Below are positions 33,970 to 41,310 of a DNA stretch of 47,021 nt, piece after piece; positions within the stretch are counted from its first letter, which is position 1; each line of letters begins with the position of its first letter. The notes below the pieces were generated by a model that made no database searches, was not told where the DNA came from, and saw only the letters and a program-made list of their open reading frames with translations. The stretch is from NCBI GenBank assembly GCA_958427895.1, contig CAUADW010000005.1, positions 1-47,021 on the forward strand, read 5' to 3'. Made by a program: the position numbers and the translations under genes. Source of the DNA: an uncultured Collinsella sp. GTDB lineage: Bacteria > Actinomycetota > Coriobacteriia > Coriobacteriales > Coriobacteriaceae.

Positions 33970-35253
33970 CTAAATCGTCTCGAGGAAGGCCTCGATGCGG
34001 GTCTGGAGCTGTCCGGCGTCCTCGCCGGCGTAGTCGGTCGTGATGTGCATAAACGGAATACCGGCCTCCTCGGCGGCCTTCTCCACGGCAAACGACTCCA
34101 TCTCGTAGAGCGTGCAGAACTGCAGGGCCACGTCGACGATACCGTCGGCATGCAGGTCCTTGGCCATCTGGACAATGTCCTTCATACGCTGGTCGTTGGG
34201 CGTAAAGACAGCGCAGTTGATCTTAAAGTAGCGCTCGGCGATGGCGTCGAGAATCTCGTCGACCGTCTCGCCGGACTCGTCGACCAGGTCCTTGTAGTAG
34301 CGCGAGCCCGTGCAGGACTCCTCGCCTACCACAACGCCGCCGGCCTTCTCGATAAGGTTGAATAGCTTCCAGTTGGGCACGGCCATGGGCGTGCCGGTGT
34401 ACAGGATGCGCTTGGTCCCCTTGGGCGCCACGCCCTCGCCGGCCTCGACACGCTGCTCGCACTCAGCCGCCATATCGTTGATGGCTCCGGTCAGACGCGG
34501 CGTGTCGTCCATAAAGGCGGCCTGAACGGTCAGCAGGCTATCGAGACCGCTGATGGGCGCCGGGTCGGCAGCGCGCGTGGCTGCGAGGCGCTGCAGGGCG
34601 CGACGCTTCTCATTGACGGCGTGGATGGCGGCCTTCAGACGCTCGGGCGTAATCTTGACGCCGCACTCTTCCTCGATCTTGGCGGCGAGCTTCTTGACCT
34701 CGGCCTTCCAGGTCACGAGCGTCGACTCGTCGTGCACGTTGGGAATATCCATGACGTACATGTTCTTTTGCGTGGCAAAGAACTCGTAGGCCTTCTTCTT
34801 GCCATCGCAGGTGTTCTCACCCACCACCAGGTCACTCGACTCAATGTAGGGGCAGACCTCGCCCAGCTTAAAGCCGGCAAAGCTCTTAATGAGCGGACAG
34901 GTGTTGCGCGGCAGGTGCTCCTCGACCTTATCGGTTGCCCAATCGGCACCCGAGCACAGGCCCACGGGGATGCCGTCACAGGCAAGTACGATCTCCTCGG
35001 GCACGTACACGCAGAACGAACCGACGATCTTGGTGGCCTCGCCGGCCTCCTTCTTGTCGAGCATCTCCTTAATACGGCCGCTGTGGATGTTGGTGGCCAC
35101 AAAGTCCAGGTAGGACGTGGACTTGGGACGATTGTTCTGCGTCAGGAACATATCGCCGTACATCTGGCCCACGGCGCCCAGCAGCATGTCGTGGTCGGCA
35201 AGATTCATGCCGAGGCTCTCCCACATCGGATGGAAATCGAATTCTTCAGCCAT
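33970..35253 (-). CDS. 2-hydroxyacyl-CoA dehydratase D-like / double-cubane cluster protein (second paralog)
   Basis: 427 residues, about 40 longer at the N-terminus than its paralog at 27292. The Cys pattern is the same: SFCVYVPEEIV, NTCPLIKSFAGF, ENTCDGKKKAYEFF, GEESCTGSRYYKDL and LQFCTLYEMESF, but the second Cys of CMDDC becomes Glu-Glu-Ser-Cys, so cluster ligation may differ. The paralog keeps DCSGERT where this has SCTGSRY. It likely needs the activase at 26372. It is the first gene of the block, directly behind a leader with a terminator. Start at 35253 behind GAGAGGGGA, the same ribosome site as the paralog. Confidence 0.85.
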   Translation of the reverse strand: MAEEFDFHPMWESLGMNLADHDMLLGAVGQMYGDMFLTQNNRPKSTSYLDFVATNIHSGRIKEMLDKKEAGEATKIVGSFCVYVPEEIVLACDGIPVGLCSGADWATDKVEEHLPRNTCPLIKSFAGFKLGEVCPYIESSDLVVGENTCDGKKKAYEFFATQKNMYVMDIPNVHDESTLVTWKAEVKKLAAKIEEECGVKITPERLKAAIHAVNEKRRALQRLAATRAADPAPISGLDSLLTVQAAFMDDTPRLTGAINDMAAECEQRVEAGEGVAPKGTKRILYTGTPMAVPNWKLFNLIEKAGGVVVGEESCTGSRYYKDLVDESGETVDEILDAIAERYFKINCAVFTPNDQRMKDIVQMAKDLHADGIVDVALQFCTLYEMESFAVEKAAEEAGIPFMHITTDYAGEDAGQLQTRIEAFLETI

Positions 35254-35273
35254 GACGGTTCCCCTCTCGAACC

Positions 35274-35296
35274 AAAAAACGGATAACGGCGTTATC
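35274..35296 (-). terminator. Attenuator-type terminator in front of the first DCCP-like gene
   Basis: GATAAC (35296-35291 on the minus strand) pairs with GTTATC (35287-35282) around a 3-base loop, followed by CG and TTTTTT (35279-35274). It stops 20 bases before the ATG. The stem is short, so termination may be conditional. Confidence 0.6.
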
Positions 35297-35392
35297 GATG
35301 CACGACGGACGGCGATTGCCCGGTCGTGCTCAAACCCGGAATTTTAGGGAACCTGCCTTGCGGACGGTTATTTAGTTGTGCGTCGTCTCTCC

Positions 35393-35428
35393 CGGAGCCG
35401 TGAACATACCTGCTCATATGCGGCTCCG
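35393..35428 (-). other. Hairpin at the end of the leader ORF
   Basis: A perfect 8-bp stem CGGAGCCG/CGGCTCCG (35393-35400, 35421-35428). The leader stop codon (35416-35414) lies at the start of its loop, so a ribosome finishing or stalling on the leader would open or block it. Confidence 0.6.
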
Positions 35429-35482
35429 AGCCATATACAGGGCGCGCGCGGCAACGCGGCGAATGTATGTCGTCTGCGGCAT
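35414..35482 (-). CDS. Possible 22-residue leader peptide
   Basis: Starts at 35482 behind AAAGGAGGG, spaced 7 bases, the best ribosome site of the neighbourhood, and ends at a TGA inside a hairpin. The peptide begins MPQTTYIRR and ends MARSRI; five of 22 residues are Arg, two adjacent. Its position before a terminator suggests translation-dependent attenuation. No homologue is known to me, and it could be fortuitous. Confidence 0.45.
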   Translation of the reverse strand: MPQTTYIRRVAARALYMARSRI

Positions 35483-35636
35483 GTGCGCACCCTCCTTTAC
35501 AAGATAAAGTCAACTATATCAACGGTCGTCGACCATGCGAACACCGTTGACATTCGTACGACAGCGTCGTGTGCCGTCGTATAATAAATAATTATCTTTA
35601 TTGATAAGAGTTTATCATCCCTCATTCAGCGCGCGG

Positions 35637-35672
35637 CAAGACAAAGCCGCCGAGGCTTATATCCCCGACGGC
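35637..35672 (-). terminator. Terminator of the modABC genes
   Basis: On the minus strand GCCGTCGGGG pairs with CCTCGGCGGC (10 bp, two G-T pairs), followed by TTTGTCTT. It begins 12 bases after the modC stop. Confidence 0.65.
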
Positions 35673-35683
35673 ATTACCCGGCG

Positions 35684-36754
35684 CTATCGACAAACCAAGT
35701 GGATCCTACTCGCATCGAAGTGCATGCGCAGCGTCTCGCCTGCTTGCGGCAGCTCGTCGACAGGCACGCCCACCTTGTTGACCTTCCACTGCAGACGCGT
35801 GGGCGCATCAGCGCGCGGCACGTCCAGCAATACCAGCCGCTCAAAGCGTGAATCGCTCACACGGGCCACATGCAAATCGTAGCTGTTACGGCCCCGCTCA
35901 ACGCGATTGTCAACATGGAAATAGCTTGCGCGAACGCCCAGGTACGCCACATTATCGGGAACCGCGCGACCCACGTTAAAGGTCATGCCCCAGTCGAGGG
36001 CCTCAACTTCTTCGTCGCCGATCTTGCGCGCACGGCTCGTGTTCTTGCAGCCCGTCAGGCGCAGCGCGGCCAGGGTCTGCGGACGGCGGACCACGTCCTC
36101 GATGGAGCCGATCTCCTCAACATGCCCGTCGTGCATCACGCAGATGCGCTGGCAGAGGCGGCACGCTTCGTCGATATCGTGACTCACGTAGAGCACGGTA
36201 CGGTTGCACACATCGAACAGGTCGAGCATGTTCTGTTCGAGGGCGCTCTTAAGATAGGAATCGAGTGCGCTCATGGGCTCGTCGAACATAAAGATGCCCG
36301 GGTGCGCCGCTACCATGCGCGCAAGCGCCACACGTTGCTGCTGGCCGCCCGAGAGGCGCGCGGGATAACGGTCGGCAAAATCGGCCAGACCGAAAATGCC
36401 CAGATAGCACTCGGCGAGCTTTTTGCGCGCGGCGGCGTCGCCCGCGCCCCTTACACCGGCGCATACGTTATCGGCCACCGTCATGTTGGGAAACAGCTGA
36501 TAATTTTGGAACAACAGGGCGCATTTTCGCTCCTGGGGCGACAGGTTGATGCCCGCCGCCGAGTCAAAAAAGGTCACGCCGTTGACAACGATCTTGCCCT
36601 CGTCGGGCGTCTCCACGCCGGCGATGCAGCGCAGCGTACAGCTCTTGCCGCAACCCGAGGCGCCCAGCAGCGCCACGCGCTCCTCGCCGGCCTCAAGCTG
36701 CATGTCGAGCATAAACCCGGGGTAACGTTTCTTAATATCCAAAACGAGCGACAT
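35684..36754 (-). CDS. modC: Molybdate ABC transporter ATPase ModC
   Basis: 356 residues. Walker A GASGCGKSCT, signature LSGGQQQRVALARM, Walker B GIFMFDEPMSALDSYL, H-loop LYVSHDIDEACRLC. After about residue 235 a C-terminal TOBE-like regulatory domain follows. It energises molybdate or tungstate uptake with the ModB-like permease, whose gene ends 3 bases upstream. The Cys of GKSCT replaces the usual Thr/Ser second position, a small change. It ends in the terminator at 35637-35672. Confidence 0.9.
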   Translation of the reverse strand: MSLVLDIKKRYPGFMLDMQLEAGEERVALLGASGCGKSCTLRCIAGVETPDEGKIVVNGVTFFDSAAGINLSPQERKCALLFQNYQLFPNMTVADNVCAGVRGAGDAAARKKLAECYLGIFGLADFADRYPARLSGGQQQRVALARMVAAHPGIFMFDEPMSALDSYLKSALEQNMLDLFDVCNRTVLYVSHDIDEACRLCQRICVMHDGHVEEIGSIEDVVRRPQTLAALRLTGCKNTSRARKIGDEEVEALDWGMTFNVGRAVPDNVAYLGVRASYFHVDNRVERGRNSYDLHVARVSDSRFERLVLLDVPRADAPTRLQWKVNKVGVPVDELPQAGETLRMHFDASRIHLVCR

Positions 36755-36757
36755 AGC

Positions 36758-38200
36758 TTATCGACCTCCCTGCGGCGCCGCATCATCGCGCATGAGCTCG
36801 GCCAGCGCCTCGCGATCGATACGCAAGGCATCGCCGCCCGCCGGGTCGAGCGAATCGCCCTGTCCGGCGAGATCTTTGGCCTGCTTGCGCTCCGCACGGG
36901 AAAGGCCCCGCTCGCGATACTTTTGCGAATGAGCGGTGTACATGTTGATGAACAGGATGACTAGGAAACTAAACACGATCACGACGACGACCCAAAAGAG
37001 GGCCACCGACGTGTTGCCGCCCATCCACTCAAAGTAGATGGCGATGGGAATGGTCTGCGTAATACCGGTGTAGTTGCCCGCAAAGAACAGGGTGCAGCCA
37101 AACTCGCCCATGGCGCGGGCAAAGGCGAGCACCGTGCCGGCGGCAATCGAGGGCCAGCCAAGCGGCATCATAATCTTGGTAAAGATGCGACGCTCGGACC
37201 AGCCCAGCGTGCGCGCCGCATCGAGCATCTGCGTGTCGAGGCTCTCGAAGGCTCCGAGTGCCGTACGATAGACGAGCGGGAACGACACCACCACGGCAGA
37301 GATCACCGCCGCGGGCCACGTAAAGACGATCGAGATGCCGTGCGCAATGAGCCACTGGCCCACCCCGGTCGATCGACCAAATAGCATAAGCAGCAAAAAG
37401 CCACACACCGTAGGCGGCAGCACCATGGGGATGGTAAAGACCGAGTCGAGCAAGCCCTTGATGCGGCTCGAGGTACCCATAGTCTTCCACGCGGCGAACA
37501 GGCCCAGCGCAAAGGAGATCAGCAGGGCAAGGCCGCTCGTTTTAATGGACACCCAGAACGGGCGATAGTCGATGTCGCCCAAAAAGGAGGCCAGAGAGGT
37601 CAAGGGCCCCTGCTCACCCCGCAACACGACAGACGACGCCTCTACCATTTGAGCGCTATCAAGCCAACGCGCGCCGCCCTTGGCATCACCCGAGGCTGAT
37701 GCAATCACCACATAGCGGTCCCCATCCGCACCGCGCTCGTCAAAGCCATAGGTATACCCGCCGGATTCAAACGTTGTTTCCGCCGTGACATACCAAGGAA
37801 GATCCACGTCCCCTAGCTGCGCACCTCCCATGCAGTTTGCGCTGTCGAGCTTACAGACGAGGGCCTTGAGACCCGATACGCACTCGTTGTCCTGCGGATC
37901 CAATCCATACTTCTCGACCGCCTTGGGCGATATCCACACCACAACGCGATCGGCAGCAGGCGCCACTACAAGGTCCACGTCCTCGTCAACGGGAAACCGG
38001 TAGCCCTCAGGCTGGCCCTCCATGGCACGAGCGGTCCCCTTGGCCAACCGCTCAAAACCCTCGATCCCATAGGAAAGCCCATGAGCGGTCGCAGCAACCT
38101 GGGCCCCGTCCTCAGCGTCCCCAGCAAACGCAAATCCCGGCACCCAGCAAAGCGCGAAGGTCAAAGCACAGGCGACAAGCATGCGGAATCTATTAAGCAC
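36758..38200 (-). CDS. modB: Molybdate permease ModB with an extra N-terminal extracellular domain
   Basis: 480 residues from a GTG at 38200 behind GGAG, roughly double the usual 220-250 of ModB. Residues 1-27 are a signal peptide (NRFRMLVACALTFALCW, then VPGFAFAGDA). About 170 soluble residues follow with three Cys (NECVSG, ALVCKLDSANC) and no family I recognise. The last 280 residues are ModB: five to six membrane segments, SVFTIPMVLPPTVCGFLLLM, and the EAA loop LDAARTLGWSERRIFTKIM. A charged tail of about 50 residues ends the protein. The extension could bind molybdate or dock ModA. The frame is continuous, so the fusion is real unless the assembly is wrong. Confidence 0.87.
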   Translation of the reverse strand: MLNRFRMLVACALTFALCWVPGFAFAGDAEDGAQVAATAHGLSYGIEGFERLAKGTARAMEGQPEGYRFPVDEDVDLVVAPAADRVVVWISPKAVEKYGLDPQDNECVSGLKALVCKLDSANCMGGAQLGDVDLPWYVTAETTFESGGYTYGFDERGADGDRYVVIASASGDAKGGARWLDSAQMVEASSVVLRGEQGPLTSLASFLGDIDYRPFWVSIKTSGLALLISFALGLFAAWKTMGTSSRIKGLLDSVFTIPMVLPPTVCGFLLLMLFGRSTGVGQWLIAHGISIVFTWPAAVISAVVVSFPLVYRTALGAFESLDTQMLDAARTLGWSERRIFTKIMMPLGWPSIAAGTVLAFARAMGEFGCTLFFAGNYTGITQTIPIAIYFEWMGGNTSVALFWVVVVIVFSFLVILFINMYTAHSQKYRERGLSRAERKQAKDLAGQGDSLDPAGGDALRIDREALAELMRDDAAPQGGR

Positions 38201-38268
38201 GAAAAGCTCCAAGCGAATACAAGGACGGAGTGAAACACAAAACGATGGAATTATCGCGCCAAGCCGCA

Positions 38269-39144
38269 CTACGCGGAAAGCTCAAAGCCGTACTTGGCCC
38301 AAATCTTCTGAGCCTTCTTGTTGGTCAGACAGAAGTCGATGAACGCCTTGGCTTCGTCGGCATGCTCGGAGCTCTCGGCAACGGCACCCGGATACACGAT
38401 GGGCTTGTGCGAATCCTCGGGGCACACGAAGGCCTCCTCGATGCCGTCGTAGCGGTAGATGTCAGAGCTGTAGACAAAACCGGCCACGCAGTCGCCTGTG
38501 GACACATAAGCGGCGGCGGTGCCCACCTTATCGGCCAGCGCGACCTTGTCGGCGATTTCGGGAGCATACTCGCCATCGTCGCCCTCGGTGCCGGTATAAA
38601 GGCCCACGGAAGCCAGCGCCTGGTTGGCGTACTTGCCGGCAGGAACGGTCTTGGCGTCGCCGATGGCGATCTTACCGTCCAGATTCGCGACGTCAGCGAT
38701 GGCCTCGATCTTGGTGTCGGAGCCCTCGGCGCGAATGATCACGAGGTCGTTGACGAACATGTCCTCGCGGGTATCGGTATCGACGAGCTCGGCGGTCTCA
38801 GCGTCATCCATGGTGCCCTTGGAGGCCGTGATGAGCACGTCGACCGTGGCGCCGGCGCGCATCTGCTCGACAAGGTCACCAGACGCCTTAAACTGCGTGT
38901 CGGCAAACGTGGTGCCGGTCTGGTCGGTGTAGAGCTCCTGGACCTCGGGAAGGGCCTTCTCGAGGGAGTTAGCGGCAAAGACCTGCAGCTCGACGGTTTC
39001 CTTCTTGGAAGAGGCCTTGGCGGAGCCGGCATCGGATCCGGCCGGCTCGGACGTCTTGCTGCCCGAGCAGCCAGCAAGACCAAGGCCGGCAGCGGCGACA
39101 GCAGAAAGTGAGACGAATCCGCGGCGAGAAACCATATCGAACAT
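38269..39144 (-). CDS. modA: Molybdate-binding lipoprotein ModA
   Basis: 291 residues. The N-terminus SRRGFVSLSAVAAAGLGLAGC is a twin-arginine-like signal with a lipobox, so the protein is surface anchored. LQVFAANSLEKALPEVQELY matches the ModA start, with Ser and Asn in the oxyanion site, and TQFKASGDLVEQMRAGATVD follows as in the family. A Ser/Thr-rich linker joins signal and fold. Binds molybdate or tungstate for ModBC. The ATG at 39144 follows AAAGGG; a TTG two codons upstream is possible. Molybdate is needed for FdhF and the oxidoreductase at 1-2086. Confidence 0.92.
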   Translation of the reverse strand: MFDMVSRRGFVSLSAVAAAGLGLAGCSGSKTSEPAGSDAGSAKASSKKETVELQVFAANSLEKALPEVQELYTDQTGTTFADTQFKASGDLVEQMRAGATVDVLITASKGTMDDAETAELVDTDTREDMFVNDLVIIRAEGSDTKIEAIADVANLDGKIAIGDAKTVPAGKYANQALASVGLYTGTEGDDGEYAPEIADKVALADKVGTAAAYVSTGDCVAGFVYSSDIYRYDGIEEAFVCPEDSHKPIVYPGAVAESSEHADEAKAFIDFCLTNKKAQKIWAKYGFELSA

Positions 39145-39190
39145 ATTCAACCCTTTCGGACCTTGTGCCCGGGTACCTCACCGCGGGCTT

Positions 39191-39244
39191 TAATCTGCAA
39201 TCAGATTATACTTCTGCGCGAATAATGATAGTGAGAAATTATTC
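39191..39244 (-). promoter_or_regulatory. modABC promoter with two palindromic operators
   Basis: On the minus strand a TATAAT -10 box lies at 39210-39205. Upstream, GAATAAT-N11-ATTATTC (39220-39244) covers the -35 region; downstream, TAATCTG-CAAT-CAGATTA (39191-39208) is a perfect 7-bp palindrome. The arrangement suggests repression by a molybdate or other metal sensor. The sites do not closely match the E. coli ModE box, and no -35 box is convincing. Confidence 0.6.
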
Positions 39245-39297
39245 TCGTCAGAGAATATAGTTTCGAATTACCATGCACCTCGGCGTCGCTTCGGCGG

Positions 39298-39334
39298 AAA
39301 ACAAAGGCGGAGCAGCCGTTCAGGTCGCCCCGCC
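39298..39334 (-). terminator. Terminator of the moeA-mogA genes
   Basis: GGCGGGGC pairs with GCTCCGCC (39334-39327 with 39313-39306 on the minus strand, one G-T pair), followed by TTTGTTTT. It starts 14 bases after the mogA stop and separates it from the modA promoter. Confidence 0.75.
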
Positions 39335-39347
39335 GCAGGTAAACCGC

Positions 39348-39827
39348 TTAGTTGGTATGTCCGCCGCCCGCTGTCATCTGAGCCGCATGCTCCAGCTGGT
39401 CACTCACGGCCTCCCAGCTTTCGCGGGCGGCCTTCGTGGAACCGGGAAAGTTTACGACAAGCGTATGACCTCGTTGCATGCAAATAGCGCGCGAGAGCAT
39501 GGCGCGGCGCGTCTTGGTCATGGAGTACGCACGGATTGCCTCTGCAATACCCGGCACATCGCGGTCGCAGACGGCACGCGTCGCCTCGGGCGTCACATCG
39601 CGCATCGAAAGCCCCGTGCCGCCGCAGGTGAGCACGACATTGGCGTGGCACTCATCGGCGGCTTCCACAATGGCATCACCAATCTCGCTGACGTCGTCGC
39701 GCACGACCACATGTGAGGCGACCGTCCAGCCCTGCGCCTCGATAAGTTCCTCGAGTGCGGCTCCAGCCTCGTCCTGGGCAAGATCGCGCGTATCCGAGCA
39801 CGTCACAATCGAAATCTTCAACTCCAT
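39348..39827 (-). CDS. mogA: Molybdopterin adenylyltransferase MogA/MoaB-type
   Basis: 159 residues of the MoCF domain. VTCSDTRDLAQDEAGAALEE at the start, and LTCGGTGLSMRDVTPEAT in the middle, carry the molybdopterin-binding GGTG motif. It adenylates molybdopterin before MoeA inserts molybdenum. The ATG at 39827 is set behind TAGGAGG; longer in-frame upstream sequence overlaps moeA and lacks a ribosome site. 10 bases follow moeA. Confidence 0.9.
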   Translation of the reverse strand: MELKISIVTCSDTRDLAQDEAGAALEELIEAQGWTVASHVVVRDDVSEIGDAIVEAADECHANVVLTCGGTGLSMRDVTPEATRAVCDRDVPGIAEAIRAYSMTKTRRAMLSRAICMQRGHTLVVNFPGSTKAARESWEAVSDQLEHAAQMTAGGGHTN

Positions 39828-39837
39828 AGCGATCCTC

Positions 39838-41100
39838 CTATAGCACCGTTCCCTCAGGCAGGTCAACACGCACGACATCCACGGCATCGCCCGCCCTGAG
39901 CTCGCACGGTCCTTCGTCAATACGCAGCAGGCAGTTGGCCCGCTGCATCGTGCCGAGCAGCGCCGAATTCTGCGTCTTGGCCTCGGTCACCAACAGCACG
40001 TCGGTCTCGGGGTCGCGCAAAACCGTGGCGCGATCGAAGAAGCGTCGGTCCTGGCGCTTTTTCACACCGTGCGTCAATATCGCCTGCTGTACGGGACGCG
40101 CCCCCTCGACAAAGCCGCGCATCTTGCGGATCGCCGGACGGGCAAGCATCTCAAAGCCTACATACGCCGCGGCCGGATTGCCTGAAAGCCCCAGGTAGGG
40201 CTTACCCCCGAGCAAGCCAAACGTGATGGCCTTGCCCGGACGCATCGAGATGCGGTCAAACAGCACCTCGCCCTCGCGCCGGACGAGCGCCGTCACGTAG
40301 TCGTAATCGCCCGCCGAGGCACCACCGCTCGTAATGACAAAATCGCACTCCTGCACGGCGCGATGCACCAGTTCGGCAATCGCCTGCTCATCGTCGGGCG
40401 CGATGCCGTAGAACACGGGCTCAGCGCCGGCATCGAGTGCCTCGGCCATCAGCGCCGAGGAGTTGGAATCGCGGATCTGACCGCGCGCCGGTACCTTGCT
40501 CGGTGCGACCAGTTCCGTGCCCAGCGAGATGATGCCCACGCGTGGGGCGGCGTGCACCTTCACGCTCGCGTATCCGGCGCTTGCCAGCAAGCCGGCGCCG
40601 GCCGGAGCCACGACCTCGCCGGCGTGCATCACAACATCGCCGGCATGGGCCTCCTCGGCGGCAGAGCGAACGTTCTCCCCTACCTTGGCAGGCGCCGAGA
40701 AGCGAACGTGCGAGCCCTCGTTGCCGTCACCGTCGAGCACATCGACAATCTCGTATTTCACCACAGCATCGGCGCCCTCGGGCACCGGCGCGCCCGTCAT
40801 GATGCGGACCGCCTCGCACGCGCCGATAGCGCCCTCAAACACATGGCCCGCGGCCTCGTGTCCGATAACGTCGAGCGTCACCGGCGCCTCGCCAGATGCC
40901 TGCGCCAAGTCCGCCGAGCGCACGGCATATCCGTCCATAGCGCTGTTGGCAAACGGCGAGATGTCGATATCGGCCACCGCGTCCTCGGCCAAGGGAAAAC
41001 CAGCCGCCTGCCACACGGGAATCTCGACGAGATCGGTCGGAGCAACGTGCGACAAAACAATCGACTGCGCGTCCTCCAGCGGAATGAGCTTCTCTGCCAT
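39838..41100 (-). CDS. moeA: Molybdopterin molybdenumtransferase MoeA
   Basis: 420 residues. The N-terminal domains contain ISPFANSAMDGYAVRSADLA (the MoeA PF-xSAMDGYA motif). The MoCF domain has DFVITSGGASAGDYDYV with the catalytic Asp residues, and MRPGKAITFGLLGGKPYLGLSGNP. It inserts molybdate into adenylated molybdopterin. Start at 41100 behind AAGAGGTG; an upstream in-frame ATG would add 2 residues. First gene of the molybdenum set, coupled to mogA, and directly upstream of the ModABC genes. Confidence 0.93.
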   Translation of the reverse strand: MAEKLIPLEDAQSIVLSHVAPTDLVEIPVWQAAGFPLAEDAVADIDISPFANSAMDGYAVRSADLAQASGEAPVTLDVIGHEAAGHVFEGAIGACEAVRIMTGAPVPEGADAVVKYEIVDVLDGDGNEGSHVRFSAPAKVGENVRSAAEEAHAGDVVMHAGEVVAPAGAGLLASAGYASVKVHAAPRVGIISLGTELVAPSKVPARGQIRDSNSSALMAEALDAGAEPVFYGIAPDDEQAIAELVHRAVQECDFVITSGGASAGDYDYVTALVRREGEVLFDRISMRPGKAITFGLLGGKPYLGLSGNPAAAYVGFEMLARPAIRKMRGFVEGARPVQQAILTHGVKKRQDRRFFDRATVLRDPETDVLLVTEAKTQNSALLGTMQRANCLLRIDEGPCELRAGDAVDVVRVDLPEGTVL

Positions 41101-41275
41101 ATGCACCTCTTAATGCCACGGCGCACAACAGGGGCGCCGATTCTTTATGCTTGTCTCAGTATAATCCCCCGACGCACGACCGCGACTCGGCCTGTACCCG
41201 CAAATACACCTGTCGGTTGCAGGCCGCGAAACAGAATGGAAACCAACCCACCGGCTCGTCGCGCTTGCCGCGTTT

Positions 41276-41281
41276 TATAAT
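41276..41281 (+). promoter_or_regulatory. Candidate -10 box of the ClC-type gene
   Basis: TATAAT 29 bases before the ATG. No good -35 hexamer is found at the right distance. The rest of 41101-41310 has no fluoride riboswitch motif that I can see. Confidence 0.35.
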
Positions 41282-41310
41282 GCTTGCGTTGCAACCTAAA
41301 AGAGGAATAA

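Larger units (their letters stand above)
35254..35683 (-). promoter_or_regulatory. Leader and promoter region of the DCCP/selenium block
   Basis: 430 bases between modC and the first DCCP-like gene. In transcription order it holds the modC terminator, an AT-rich segment (35580-35610) that should contain a promoter, a GATA-N-TATC symmetric site near 35500-35520, a 22-codon ORF with an excellent ribosome site (35482-35414), a hairpin overlapping its stop (35393-35428), a second hairpin (35300-35329) and a terminator (35274-35296). The layout is that of transcription attenuation. I do not recognise a known riboswitch class. The -35 and -10 boxes could not be fixed. Confidence 0.6.

Noticed and set aside
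35292..35513. A 73-codon minus-strand frame in the leader before the DCCP-like gene
   Set aside because: Its start lacks a ribosome site and its codons run through the hairpins. The overlapping 22-codon ORF in another frame has the good ribosome site.
41101..41310. Fluoride riboswitch in front of the ClC gene
   Set aside because: No match to the conserved GGNGATGG-type core was found.
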